A stretch of 64,000 nucleotides of DNA. Origin: Heracleum sosnowskyi. Lineage: Eukaryota > Streptophyta > Magnoliopsida > Apiales > Apiaceae. The notes beneath the pieces are model-generated. The model saw only the letters and a program-made list of their open reading frames with translations, did not search any database and was not told where the DNA came from. The translations under genes and the position numbers were made by a program. Position 1 is the first letter of the stretch, and each line of letters opens with the position of its first letter. Positions 34,504-45,812 of the stretch are shown here, piece after piece. The DNA is taken from NCBI GenBank assembly GCA_030848705.1, contig JAUIZM010000015.1, forward strand, positions 372,001 to 436,000, in the 5' to 3' direction.

Positions 34504-34867
34504 TTAATAATTGAAATATATAAATATTTTTTTATATTCTTTTTTTGTATTAATAATAGAAATATATAGAATATATTTTTTGGAATATATTAATAATTGA
34601 AAGATATATAATTAAAAAAAGGCAATATTAATGATAAAAAGAAGGGTTGTCCGTGATATTTTTGAAAAAAAAAAGATTTAAGTAAGGATAAATGGAAAAT
34701 GTAAAAAGTTTTAGTTGAAAAGATATTGCGCGTGATATTATTGGAAAATGAGAGAATTTTGTTAGAAAAAATAGAGAAATATGTTTTAATTATAAAAGAC
34801 AATTGGTTAGTTACTCTTTTTATAGTATTAAATTATTTTTTAATTAGAATAAAGGACCGAAAACCGA
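34504..34867. repeat. Dispersed AT-rich repeat, copy 3
   Basis: It matches 13969-14460 and 27483-27862. Its right end is cut at 34867 by insertion of the Sirevirus B LTR. Confidence 0.6.
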
Positions 34868-36510
34868 TGTTGAAGAAGATTGAAGAAGAATCAATTAAGT
34901 CAACAATATATCAAGGGGAGATTGTTGTAGAAGTTCGAAGCTGGGTACAAGAGTCAGTCTGCCCTGGAATGATAACTCAACATAAGAACAAGACTTGAAA
35001 ACAATTCTATACCCACATGAATCTATATTTCATGAAGATCTGGTATATACAGGAATCAAGATTTACTTCAGTGAGGAAGTCATCAACAGAGCGCTGGATG
35101 AAGCTCATTAATATGTTCATGCAGTAGTGGAATAAGTTGTTGAAGATATTCGAAGTGGTTGTTTTGATTCAGGTGAAGACCGGGAGATTTCAGTGGAAGA
35201 GATCTTTTATAAGTTGCAGTCTTAATAGTGATCATAAAGATAAGATACGAAGACTGTGAGTGAATGTTAGTCATCAGTGAACTAGACCAGTTGCACTAGA
35301 CGTCAGCAGTTCATAAAGGAATCCAAGTATCAAGAATATGACAATTGTTAGGAAAAAGGTTGATTAATTGAAAAGAATTAAAGTTAAATCAAGAGGATGC
35401 AAAGTGGTGGAAACTTGAGGTACTAAAAAGTTATAGATGGTTTTTGGATGGTGGAAACTAAAATATATCTAAGTGAGTGGAGCATTAAAATATCATTTGA
35501 TGGTTTTTGGTGGAAACTAAAATCTATCTAAGTGAGTGGAGGAATATAATAGTATTTGATAGATTTTCAAATTCTTTCAAATTGGATGGAAGTACTTCGA
35601 TAGTTTTATATCTAAAACTATCAAAATGATACAGGAGAGAGAAAGAATCATTTTGATAGTTTTTGTTCAAAACTATCAAATGAATTTGATGGCCTTTTCT
35701 TTGATTAATCAGTTCGATAGCTTTAAATGCAAATTCGATAGTTTCTCGTTTGTCAAAACTAGAAACTATCGAAGTCTTGTGGGGCCATGCTGAATTTCTA
35801 TTCGATGGCTTTTCACTTTGGATTCTGGCCAGCTAATTTACTTCTCTCCGATAGTTTCTTTCATCAGCTCTTTTTATCCGATAACTTTTCAAATTGGAGT
35901 TCAATTATTGGCGGTTGTTGAGAATATGTGGAGGAGAATTAAAGAGGACCCACTTGGATTTTGTCACTTATCATATCAATCAATCAGCAGCTATAAAATA
36001 GATCTATAAGCTCATTTTGAAAAGAGACCAGCTATATACACTTCAAGAAAAATACTTTGAGAGCTGATTTTGAAGCTTGAATACTTTATTTATTCAAGAA
36101 TACTACTACAACTTTATTATTGATTGAAAGGTCATGTCCAACTGATTTCTCTTGTAGCAATTAATAGTATTGATTGTAGTAGATCTTACACACACTAGTA
36201 GCTATTGTTTTAAGAATCATCAAGTGCTTATAATATCCTTTTTATTAGACTTGGTGCTTCTCATTATAGTAGATAAATTTACATTCATTGTAATCCTTGT
36301 TGCTTCGATTTATCGAAGGTGTAAGAACTCAAGTTTATTTAACTTTAATACAAAGATATTTAAACCCGGATATTTCTTGTGTCTCATTTACTTTTTGATT
36401 ACTTAGTTCATTATTCCGCATCTATTTTGAGTTTTCGAATGTAGTAAAAAGGACGATAAAAACAAGCAGTATTGTATTCACCCCCTCTACAATACATTTC
36501 AGACCTAACA
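34868..36510 (+). repeat. Sirevirus B 5' LTR, 1643 bp
   Basis: I set the start at TGTTGAAG (34868) because similarity to the 3' copy (44465) begins exactly there. It ends GACCTAACA, just before the primer site. Words of the form GATAGTTT/AAACTATC occur repeatedly in both orientations at about 35440-35890. A C-tract (CACCCCCTCTAC) lies 30 bp from the end. ACCGA at 34863-34867 is the candidate left target duplication. Confidence 0.85.
35991..36000 (+). promoter_or_regulatory. LTR TATA box, Sirevirus B
   Basis: CTATAAAATA lies in the right third of the LTR, a normal place for the retrotransposon promoter. Confidence 0.55.
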
Positions 36511-36512
36511 AT

Positions 36513-36524
36513 TGGTATCAGAGC
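36513..36524 (+). other. Primer binding site, initiator tRNA-Met
   Basis: TGGTATCAGAGC, two bases after the LTR end, is a perfect match to the plant initiator tRNA-Met 3' end complement. Confidence 0.95.
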
Positions 36525-36680
36525 TTGTTGATCGATATACAGATCAGATCCGTGGTTTTTAGTGTTGATTTGTATTTTGGGGGTTGTTCTTGAGTTGTTG
36601 GTTGTTTGACTCGGTGGTTGACTCGGTTGGAGTATTTTTCTTGTTGGATTTGTGTTGATAAATTTTGTAGATCTGAAAAG

Positions 36681-39111
36681 ATGAGTACTCAGAAGGTTGG
36701 TAGTATTAAGGTTCCTCCATTTAAGCGTGATAATTACAGCATGTGGAAAATGAAGATGTTGTTGTTCATGAAAGTATCGAATCCCGGATATATTCAGATT
36801 TTGAACAATGGTCATATCATACCCATGAAGACTGTGACTGATAGTACATTTGCTAAAAGTCAGGTTCCAAAAGATTCAGAGGAGTTTGATGCAAAGGAAG
36901 CAGAACAGGCTGGATGGGATACACATGTGAGACTGATCATTGTTGACTCTCTGGATGATGAAATGAATCATCAGATCATGAACTGTGACAGTGCGAAACA
37001 CATGTGGGATACGATAGAGATGATAATGGAAGGAACTGACGATGTTCAAGAGAACCGTTTAGACATCCTAACATCTCAGTATGAGGCAATCAAATCTCTT
37101 TTTAGTGAAAGTATCACTCAAGTTTTTGAGAGATATGATAAGTTACTAAATGAGTTGAGCATTCACGGGAAGAAGTATCCACAAAGAGAAACGAATAGAA
37201 AGTTGATGTTGACTCTACCTTACCATGTAGAGCATAAGGCTCAATCCATCAGAGAAAGGGTTGACTTTCATAAGCTGTTATTGGATTATCTGTATGGGAA
37301 GTTAAAAGCCTATGAGATGGAGCAGGAACAGAGAAGGATCATATATGGTGAAAGAACAGTGGATAGTAAGAACAGTGCATTACTGAAGACAACAACTCTT
37401 ACTGCTTCGAGCCATAAAGAATCTGAAGCAAAGGTTGTGAAACCTCAGACGAAGAAGGATAAAGTCTTTGAAGGTGAAATGGACGATGGTAATCTGTCTG
37501 GTGATGATAGTGACTACTATACACTGGAAGAGCTGCAGCAACTGGATGATCCCACTATGGCAACATTGGCTGCTAATTTCAGTCAGATCAGATTCAAGAA
37601 AAATGCTAAGTACATGTCTTCTTCAGGGTCTGGCTCAAGAAGAGGTTACAAGACAGGGTTGGTTGATCGTAGCAAGTTCAGATGCTACAACTGTGATAAG
37701 ATGGGACACTTTGCCACTGAATGCAGGGAATCCAAGCAAGTGGATGAAAGGAGGAAATCAACTCAGAAAAAGGACTCTAGCTCTCAGAAGAAGTATCCTG
37801 TCAAGTCATACATTGCCAAAGGCAAAAGCTGGGATGACACAGATGATGATGAGGAGTATGGCAATTTTGCTCTCATGGCAGACTATGATCTTAACTACAA
37901 CTATGAGGTAAAACGAATGCCCCACTCTATGACTGCTAGATTTAAATTTCATAACCGTGATTGTGTCAAACATGTGATAAATACTAGCCTAAGAGAAAGA
38001 GATCTAAGCGTATGGTTAAGTAATGAAAAGTCTTATCTAAAAACAGCTAAAACTGATCTTGGAAAATGCTAATGCTGAATTAGATAAGATCAAAGCTAGG
38101 AATGAAGAACTAGAACTCACTAATGTGCATATAGTAAATTTGAAACAGATAAATGAGTATCTAGAAAACAAATTCCAGGTTAGTATTGAGACAGAAAAAG
38201 AGCTTAAAAACAAATGGAAGAGCTAGAGAATAAATTAAAGACTTATCAGAATTCTGCTAATCTTGCTAAAGAACTTATTGACGATCAAGTAGTTGGATCT
38301 AAAATTGCCATTGGATTTGACTATTATGCTAAAAAGTCTAGTAAGAAACAAGTGGTGGATCATGAAGCAGCTAAGGCTAAATCCAAGGATGCACCACATG
38401 TTCTTAAGAATGTCAATAGTCCTTTGTTTAAGAAAGCTGAGTCTGAACCTTTTGATGAAAATGCTTCAGTTATTAGACATGAGATACTTGTTGAGGATGT
38501 TGAACAACTTAGAAAGGAAAAGGCAAAGTCACCTAGTAAGTCAGCTAGTAGTGAAGAACAATCTTCAACTGAACTAGGTTATAAAACTGAGACTAAGCGC
38601 AAAAAGAACATAAATGGGAAAATAGGCCCTAATGCTGGTAGGAAATTATGTAACAACTGTGGTTCTGCTGGTCACCTTACTCATGCTTGTAGAAAGGTTA
38701 AAGTAGAACAGAAATTTCATGATAATGTTTCTAATGTGCCTACCATGCATGATATGCCTGTTTCTCATAAATGTGCTAATTCTACTTGTATGCCATGTGT
38801 TGTCAATTTCATGAATACTTATCTGAACACAACACATTCATATTCTAGTAATCATGTGCATGACAATAAGAATGTGAATAGGAAGCATAATAGAAATGAA
38901 AGAGCTAAGACTGCTAGTCCTCCTAAAGCTAGGAAGAAATCTCCTTCTTCTAAGCCTAGAAGCAAATCTGCTGAGGCATCTGTAAAAGGAAAGGAGACAG
39001 TCAAGGTTAAGAATGATAAATCTGCTAAGCATGCACAAAAGTCTGTTAAATATTCAACTGTCTCTAAGTTCCCTGGACCCAAACAAGTTTGGGTGACAAA
39101 AAAAAACTTAA
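36681..39111 (+). pseudogene. gag: Sirevirus B gag, frameshifted
   Basis: The start is ATG 36681 (MSTQKVGSIKVPPFKRDNYS), homologous to the other two gags. The CCHC knuckle CYNCDKMGHFATEC starts at residue 335 (codon 37683). The frame is lost near 38060, runs in another frame to about 38205, and returns, so the coiled-coil section is out of frame between two compensating shifts. The second knuckle (CNNCGSAGHLTHAC, about 38650-38690) and a C-x4-C-x2-C motif (CANSTCMPC, about 38770-38800) follow. The end at 39098-39111 has a nine-A run where an extra A shifts the frame past the terminal TAA (39109-39111). The C-terminus is very Lys/Ser-rich. Confidence 0.85.
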
Positions 39112-42100
39112 TCTCTTTTGTATACAGGGCATAAAAAAAAGCGAGCCATGTGGGTACTGGACATTGGATGTTCAAGGCATATGACCGGTGATAGAACCCT
39201 ACTATCAGAGGTGGTTGAGAAAGCTGGCCCAGTGGTTTCCTTTGGAAATGACAACAAAGGATTTACTATGGGATATGGCAACTTGTTAATTGGTGATGTC
39301 ATTATTGAAGAAGTCTCTCTTGTTGATGGTCTCACAAACAATCTTTTGAGCATCAGTCAATCCTGTGACAAGGGTTTTGAGGTTTTGTTCAAAAAAGAGA
39401 AATGTATAATCACTAACAGGAGGGATGAGAAGCTCGCTTTGCAAGGAGTGAGAAAAGGTGATCTGTTCGTAGCTGACTGGAATTCTAGCTCTAATGGAGA
39501 AGTCATGTGCTTCTATGGAAAGACGTCTTCAGAAGACAATTGGTTATGGCATAAGAAGCTCTCGCATCTTAACTTCAAGACTATGAATTCTCTAGTCAAG
39601 AGGGATCTAGTGAGAGGATTACCTGAAATGGAGTTCTGCCCTGATGGACTCTGTGAAGCATGTGAGAAAGGAAAGTCGAAAAGAGCATCACACAAGATGA
39701 AAACAATGACAGACATTACCGAACCACTGCAGTTAATCCATATGGATTTGTTTGGTCCAGTTAACGTCTTGTCTATGTCAAAGAAGCGATATTATTTGGT
39801 AATTGTTGATGACTATTCCAAGTACACATGGGTTTTATTCTTGCATTCTAAGGATGAAGCAGCTAAGATGATTATCGATCACATCAAGAAGATTGAGTTC
39901 GAAGCTGGAGTGCTTGTGCGAACAATCAGAACTGACAATGGAACTGAATTTAAGAATGCAACTCTGAATAATTTCTGCACTGAGAAGGGTATCTCAAGAC
40001 GGTTTTCAGCACCAAGGACTCCACAACAGAATGGAGTAGTGGAGAGGAAGAATGGTATGCTGATTGAAGCTGCAAGGACAATGTTGAATGAAGATGTACT
40101 TCCTACCTACTTTTGGGCTGAAGTAGTTAACACAACTTGTTACACTCAGAATAGAACCCTGATCAACAAAATGTATGAAAAGACACCATAAGAGTTGATG
40201 GCCCTTCATAAACCATCCGTGAAATATTTTCATGTGTTCGGGGGAAAGTGTTATGTGCTGAAAGATGGATATGAACGTCTTGGTAAGTTTGATGCTAAGG
40301 CTGATGAAGGCATTTTCCTAGGGTATTCATTGGAGTCTAAGGCATACAGGGTCTATGTGATTGAAAGTCAGAAAGTTGTGGAAAGCCTTGACGATACTAG
40401 GCTCCCTAGTATTCAGAAAGAGAAAGATGTTGAATCTCTAGCATTTGAGAATCTAGATGAAGATTCAGATGATGAAGAAGAACCTGAGGTTGTTGTTGTA
40501 AACAATAATAATGGTAATGATGACAATGGTGATGATCCAGATTCTCATGATAATAATGGTGATCCAGATTCTAGTGATGATGGTGGGAGCACATGATCTC
40601 AAAGTCAGATTATTTCTGGGTCTAGTCCTCAAGCAACAAAATCTGAAAATTAGACCAGCAACAACTCAGGGGGAGCAGAAGAAGGATCTACTAATCAGAC
40701 TCAACAAAATGTGGACACTGGAGATACATCAAGATCTCAGTTGCCAAGGCAAAGGGTATGGAGTAAAGATCATCCATGGTATCTAGTTCTTGGTGATCCA
40801 GATGCAGGAGTAAAGACTAGAAGAGCTACACAGAATGAATGTTTCTTCTATGGTTTTCTATCTCAAATGAACCAAAGAAAGTTGAAGAAGCTCTAGGAGA
40901 TCCAGATTGGGTGATTGTTATGCAAGAGGAACTCAATCAGTTTGAAAGGCAAAAAGTTTAGAAGCTGGTACCCAGACCAAAAGATAAATCAGTGATTGAC
41001 AATAAATGGGTATTCAGAAACAAGCTTGACGAAAATGGTATTGTTACAAGGAACAAGGCAAGGCTGGTTGCTAAAGGATACACTCAGGAAGAAGGCATTG
41101 ATTATGATGAAACCTTTGCACCCGTGGCAAGACTTGAAGCCATCAGGATGTTTCTAGCATTTACCGCACATTCAAACTTCAAGGTGTATCAGATGGATGT
41201 GAAAAGTGCTTTCCTGAATGGTGAGCTTGAAGAAGAGGTATATGTTGAACAACATGTTGGTTTTGAAGATCAAGAATTTAAAGATTTTGTTTATCTTCTC
41301 TTGAAGGCTCTCTATGGTCTTAAGCAAGCGCCTAGAACATGGTATGACACTATCTCTGAATTTTTACTTGAAAGTGGTTTCACTAGAGGTGTTATAGATA
41401 AGACTCTCTTTCATAAAAAAAAACATAAAACTGATATTATACTTGTGCAAGTTTATGTTGATGATATTATATTTGGTTCTACGAATGATGCACTCTGTGC
41501 AAGGTTTCCTAAGTTGATGCAGAGTAGGTATGAGATGAGCATGATGAGAGAGCTGAACTTTTTTCTTGGATTGCAAGTAAGTCAGAAACAAGATGGTACC
41601 TTTATCTGTCAATCTAAGTACATCAAGGATCTTCTGAAAAAGTATCATCTAGAAGAAGCAGCTCATGCTAAGACTCCCATGGCCACTGCCACTAAGTTTG
41701 ATCAATACAAAGCTGGAAAATCAGTGAATATCACAAGCTATAGAGGCATGATTGGTTCTCTACTCTACTTGACTGCAAGCAGGCCAAATATAATGTTTGC
41801 AACATGCTTGTGTGCGAGGTTTCAATCTGATCCAAAAGAATCACATCTAATAGTTGTCAAACGTATTTTCAGATATCTTAAGGGTACACCAAATCTAGGA
41901 ATTTGGTATCCAAAGGATACATGGTTTAATCTGATAGGCTATACAGATTCTGATTATGCTGGTTGTAAGATTGATCGTAAGAGCACTTCTGGAAGCTGTC
42001 AGTTTCTTGGAAGGAGATTGGTTTCATGATTCAGCAAGAAGCAACATTCAGTTTCCATCTCTACAGCTGAAGCATAATACATTACAGCTGGAAGCTGTTG

Positions 42101-42401
42101 CTCACAAATCTTGTGGATGAGAAATCAACTCATGGATTATGGACTTCTGTTGAACAATATTCCTATATTTTGCGACAACACAAGTGCCATAACAATCTCA
42201 AACAACCCAGTGCAACATTCAAGGACCAAACACATTGATATCAGGTATCATTTCATTCGAGAGCACATTCAGAATGGTACTGTGGAACTACACTTTGTAC
42301 CCACAGAGCAACAACTTGCATACATTTTTACAAAACCACTTGATGAATCTACATTCAGCAGGTTGGTTAGTGAACTTGGTATGTTAAACTTGTCCAGTTA
42401 A
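39112..42401 (+). pseudogene. pol: Sirevirus B pol, multiple stops
   Basis: All pol domains are present in order. The protease motif reads DIGCSRHMTG: the catalytic Asp remains but the Ser of the DSG triplet is Ile. The integrase core (HMDLFGPV, TDNGTEF, QQNGVVERK) is complete. The frame is interrupted by TAA 40189, TGA 40594, a one-base loss near 40868, and TAG near 40960 replacing a conserved Trp. The RT frame 40992-42029 keeps YVDDIIFGS, and TGA 42027 replaces another conserved Trp. A TAA follows near 42074, then the RNase H end (42111-42401, ending MLNLSS). At least two stops replace Trp codons through G-to-A change, as expected from deamination of methylated cytosine. Confidence 0.9.
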
Positions 42402-44464
42402 TTGGAAGTTAACAAATGCAAGTTGTTACGAATAAATCTCATAACTACTAATTATGCATATCCTGAGGACTTATGAATTTATTTACCATTTTTCTATCCT
42501 TGTACCATTTTCTTTGTTATTTGCTGATTACTTGCCATGTGTTTGGATGCTTATCTGTTTATGTGGTAATTAATTAATACAATTGAAGCGATATTTAAAT
42601 GTTTAGATATGCCATGCATATTTGTTGCTAAATGCTTATTTACTCGATATTTATTTTAATAAACATGTATCAGAATATTCTTGAATATCTATGAACATTA
42701 CTTGTTTATTGAAATAAATATGCAGCATAGTTATTTATAATTAAATGCATTCAAAATTTTGTGATTTTGATGATTGATTATAATTAACTGTGATATTTCA
42801 TCTCCATATGCATATATGCTTACTTGAATATGTGTGAAATATGTGCATATCATAACTTTTCTTATCTTCATGAGAGTAAGTTATATCCTGATTGACCTAC
42901 TCAAATTGAGATATCATATGTAACTTTAACATTGGTTGATGTTTATTGTTCTGATACTTACACCTTCGACAACTCATGAGCATGGTCATAGGTAAGCAAA
43001 TGTATGACTTCCAACTCGGGCTTGAATATAAACTGTCATATATATTGCTCTGAGATATTGGATGAGTACTACCCCACCTTGTGTGGAGCCCTCAATGGCC
43101 ATAGGAAATGAATATGAGTTTGTCAACCTACAAACTTTAACCCTAGTCATAGAGCCAAACACTTCTCAAATAGAACAGTCACACAAATATCCTATCCAAA
43201 CAATTAATATCATTTGGTACAGACATGTCCATTGGTAATAATTGATGTGGAGTTTTGTTGAGATTGAGGGAGATAGTGCCTAGCAGCACCACATAAGGAA
43301 AGAGAGGTCAACCCTACAACTCTGCCTCTTATAAAGTAGTTGAGTATGTAACTAGAGACATCTGTAAAGCCCATCTGTATTTTCTCAAAAGAATATGGAG
43401 CTGAAAACGGCAAGAAAACTGTGACTAGAAGCATTCTCCCAACAAGATGTATTCTATTGAAATTCGCTTGTCAACCAGGGCATCTGATTAATGCAGCGTC
43501 ACTACCTTTGACATAAATATTTCCAATGCACTATGTGAGAATACACACACAAAGGAAGATTTGACGGAACTGTTTGTCAAACCATTTCACGGTCACTGAC
43601 TACAGTCTAAGGTTCTAAGAACCAATTGCCTTCACAGGTGTTAGAAGGAGACCTTGATCCCAATGCAAATTTTATGGATCCTGGCCTACATTCCCATAAT
43701 TAAAACCTTTGGATCCTCCGGGTAAGGGGCCTGACATAGGAACATGTCAGCATCTTGTTTGATTATGACTCAGATTTATCTGACGAGTCCAACAAGGATC
43801 GGGGATTTGTGAAACCCCATTGCACCACCAGTGACCTCCTTAAGGATGACTATTGTGATTTTCCTTGCAGGTAAATCTGGATGTTGGAGCTCTGAGTGCT
43901 ATGAGTGAAACACTATGAGGTTGAGTGAAAACATCTTGAGTGATGAGTGGAGTGAAACACTTGTGAGATACACTTAAACACTATCACACACCTGCACTGT
44001 GAGGAAATCTGGCTCTTGGTTACTATTTCTGATCACTAATGAAGATATAAGAATACTGGCATTTCTCATGGATTTTTCAACTAAGGAGGAGTATCTATTT
44101 CTTAGGGGAAGGAGTCTGGTTTATTGAAGGATTCCTCAACCAAGGGGGAGAAGTATTGCAAGAAAAAGACCTCAAGGTATTGCAAGATCAACTAAGGGGG
44201 AGAAGTATTGCAAGCAGCTCACTTAGTAAGGGGGAGAATTCAGTAAGGGGAGAAGCCAATAAAGAGCAGTGAGGAGTAGTAGTAATTAAAGTTTTAGTTT
44301 TGATTGAAGACATCTGGAAACGTTCTATCTAATCCAGAAAATCTGATATAATTATTTACAAGTCCAAAGCAGTAACTTTTTCCTGGATTAGTTGAGTTAT
44401 CCTCCAATCGCTGCTCTCCTATTATGATTTGCTTATTAGGTTTAACAACCAAACAAGGGTAGAT
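42402..44464 (+). other. Sirevirus B noncoding 3' region with clustered polypurine tracts
   Basis: No third ORF is visible in 2.06 kb. Polypurine tracts of AAGGGGGAGA type occur at 44142-44152, 44194-44205, 44228-44237 and 44244-44253, embedded in short repeats with GAAGTATTGCAAG. A weaker tract, AAACAAGGGTAGAT (44451-44464), directly precedes the 3' LTR. Multiple polypurine tracts are a known trait of Sireviruses. The word TCAACTAAGGGGGAGAAG at about 44188-44205 also occurs inside ORF3 of element A (9960-9977). Confidence 0.7.
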
Positions 44465-44575
44465 TATTGAAGAAGATTGAAGAAGAATCAATTAAGTCAA
44501 CAATATTTCAAGGGGAGATTGTTGTAGAAGTTCGAAGCTGGATACAAGAGTCAGTCCGCCCCGGAATGATAACTC
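44465..44575 (+). repeat. Sirevirus B 3' LTR, first 111 bp only
   Basis: It matches 34868-34978 with five differences and breaks off after GATAACTC, where an unrelated LTR fragment begins. Confidence 0.85.
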
Positions 44576-45330
44576 TGTTATTCCCAGACAATGAATCAAG
44601 ATTGTAGAAGGGGGGGGGGGGGTGAATACAATATTAAAAAAAATTCTTTGATTCTTGATAGTAAAGATATGACAGTAAATACAAGAACAGAAAAAAAATA
44701 AGATAACACAAGAATTAAAAATTCAGGTGGATTGTTTTGTCCACCTGAGAGATTTTATTTGAAGAAATCTCTGTGATGTTTATGAATAAACACACAGCTG
44801 CATACACACTACTATAGCTTCAGCAATTTACAAAGGATATTGCCTTTAGCTTTCTAAATTGCCTAACTGATTTCTTAGTTCTAGAATAATGCTACACTTG
44901 GTTATATATCCCAAGTTTACAAGGTATTTCGAACAGTCAATAATACAAAAAGTAAATCTGTTCAAGATCCTTGTTCCTCCATTCTGAGTAGTGGTCCATA
45001 TGTTGGTAGCTTGCCCTTCTTCGCTGATAGTCTTTTATAGAAATGCTACTTTTGACTGGACAAAACAGAATGCTTCTTCTTTTCGTGACTTTTCCAGAAA
45101 TATTGGCTTCCATGCTTTGTGTAGTCTGTCAACCCATGTGCATTGTCTGAACTGTCCCTTTCACAAGTACAGTGTGTATCCAATATTCCAATAACAGCCA
45201 AGAAAAACCAAGCAACTACCGGATCATATTTCTTGAGTGAATTAATTCTAGAAAATCATTGTGTTAAATCTAAACCACTAGAATTCATTTACTTGTACTG
45301 CTTTGACTATCTAACGGATTTTTATCCCTA
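44576..45330 (-). repeat. LTR fragment of another Sirevirus-like element, minus strand
   Basis: On the plus strand it starts TGTTATTCCC, then TTGTAGAAGG with a 13-G run and GTGAATACAAT. This is the reverse of a Sirevirus LTR 3' end (compare 36470-36510). The right boundary near 45330 is approximate. No coding sequence; small reading frames at 44991-45331 look accidental. Confidence 0.5.
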
Positions 45331-45622
45331 GAACGTATCTCAAATTATCAATTATTGTTATATCTTTTTATTACAAAAATAGATAAATTCATGTCGAATT
45401 TATTCTAGATTTGTTTTAATTAGTTTGAGATTCAATCTTGTAATCAGTACCTCATTTGTAACACCTTTCAAGTTTAATAAAAGTTATATTTAACTTGAAT
45501 TCTGTTTCATTTAATTCCGCCATAATTTGTTCTTAAATTGTTTTATTCTATAAAGAACAAATTCGATAAAACGGTATAGTTTGTATTCAACCCCCCTTCT
45601 ACAAACTTATCAGGACCTAACA
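45331..45622 (+). repeat. LTR 3'-end fragment, plus strand
   Basis: It ends TTGTATTCAACCCCCCTTCT, then a short AT-rich stretch and GGACCTAACA, a plus-strand Sirevirus LTR end. It therefore faces the minus-strand fragment on its left. Confidence 0.5.
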
Positions 45623-45812
45623 GTGATAATGTATGTTTTGTAGTTTATTTTCGTTATTTGAGTTCAAATCGAGTCGCTCCTGTATCATATTGTGTATGTA
45701 TTTTGTTGATGATTTTTTGTGTTAAACTAAACCTTAAATTGTACTCTTCTTGTTTTTGTTTAAGTGTGATTTAAAGTGTTTTACTGAATTTAAAATGAAT
45801 ATTTAATTTGAA

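Larger units (their letters stand above)
34868..44575 (+). mobile_element. Sirevirus B (Ty1/copia), decayed
   Basis: The order is complete 5' LTR, tRNA-Met primer site, gag, pol, a 2.1-kb noncoding 3' region with several polypurine tracts, and the first 111 bp of the 3' LTR. No third ORF is present. The two LTRs differ at five of 111 shared positions by my count, more than in element A. Gag and pol carry several stops and frameshifts. Confidence 0.9.

Noticed and set aside
34868..34922. A PPT-like AAGGGGAGAT followed by TGTT at 34913-34926 suggested that the LTR starts at 34923 and that a second family B element lies tandem to the left.
   Set aside because: Similarity between the 5' and 3' copies starts exactly at 34868/44465 with a TG(T/A)T-type start, so one LTR beginning at 34868 explains it without a tandem copy.
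35818..36406. Short plus-strand ORFs with hydrophobic stretches inside the Sirevirus B LTR.
   Set aside because: They lie in LTR promoter and leader sequence, and their hydrophobicity reflects T-rich DNA.
44576..45622. A single solo LTR running from TGTTA to TAACA.
   Set aside because: Both ends have the C-tract layout of an LTR 3' end, in opposite orientations, and the flanks AACTC and GTGAT do not match.
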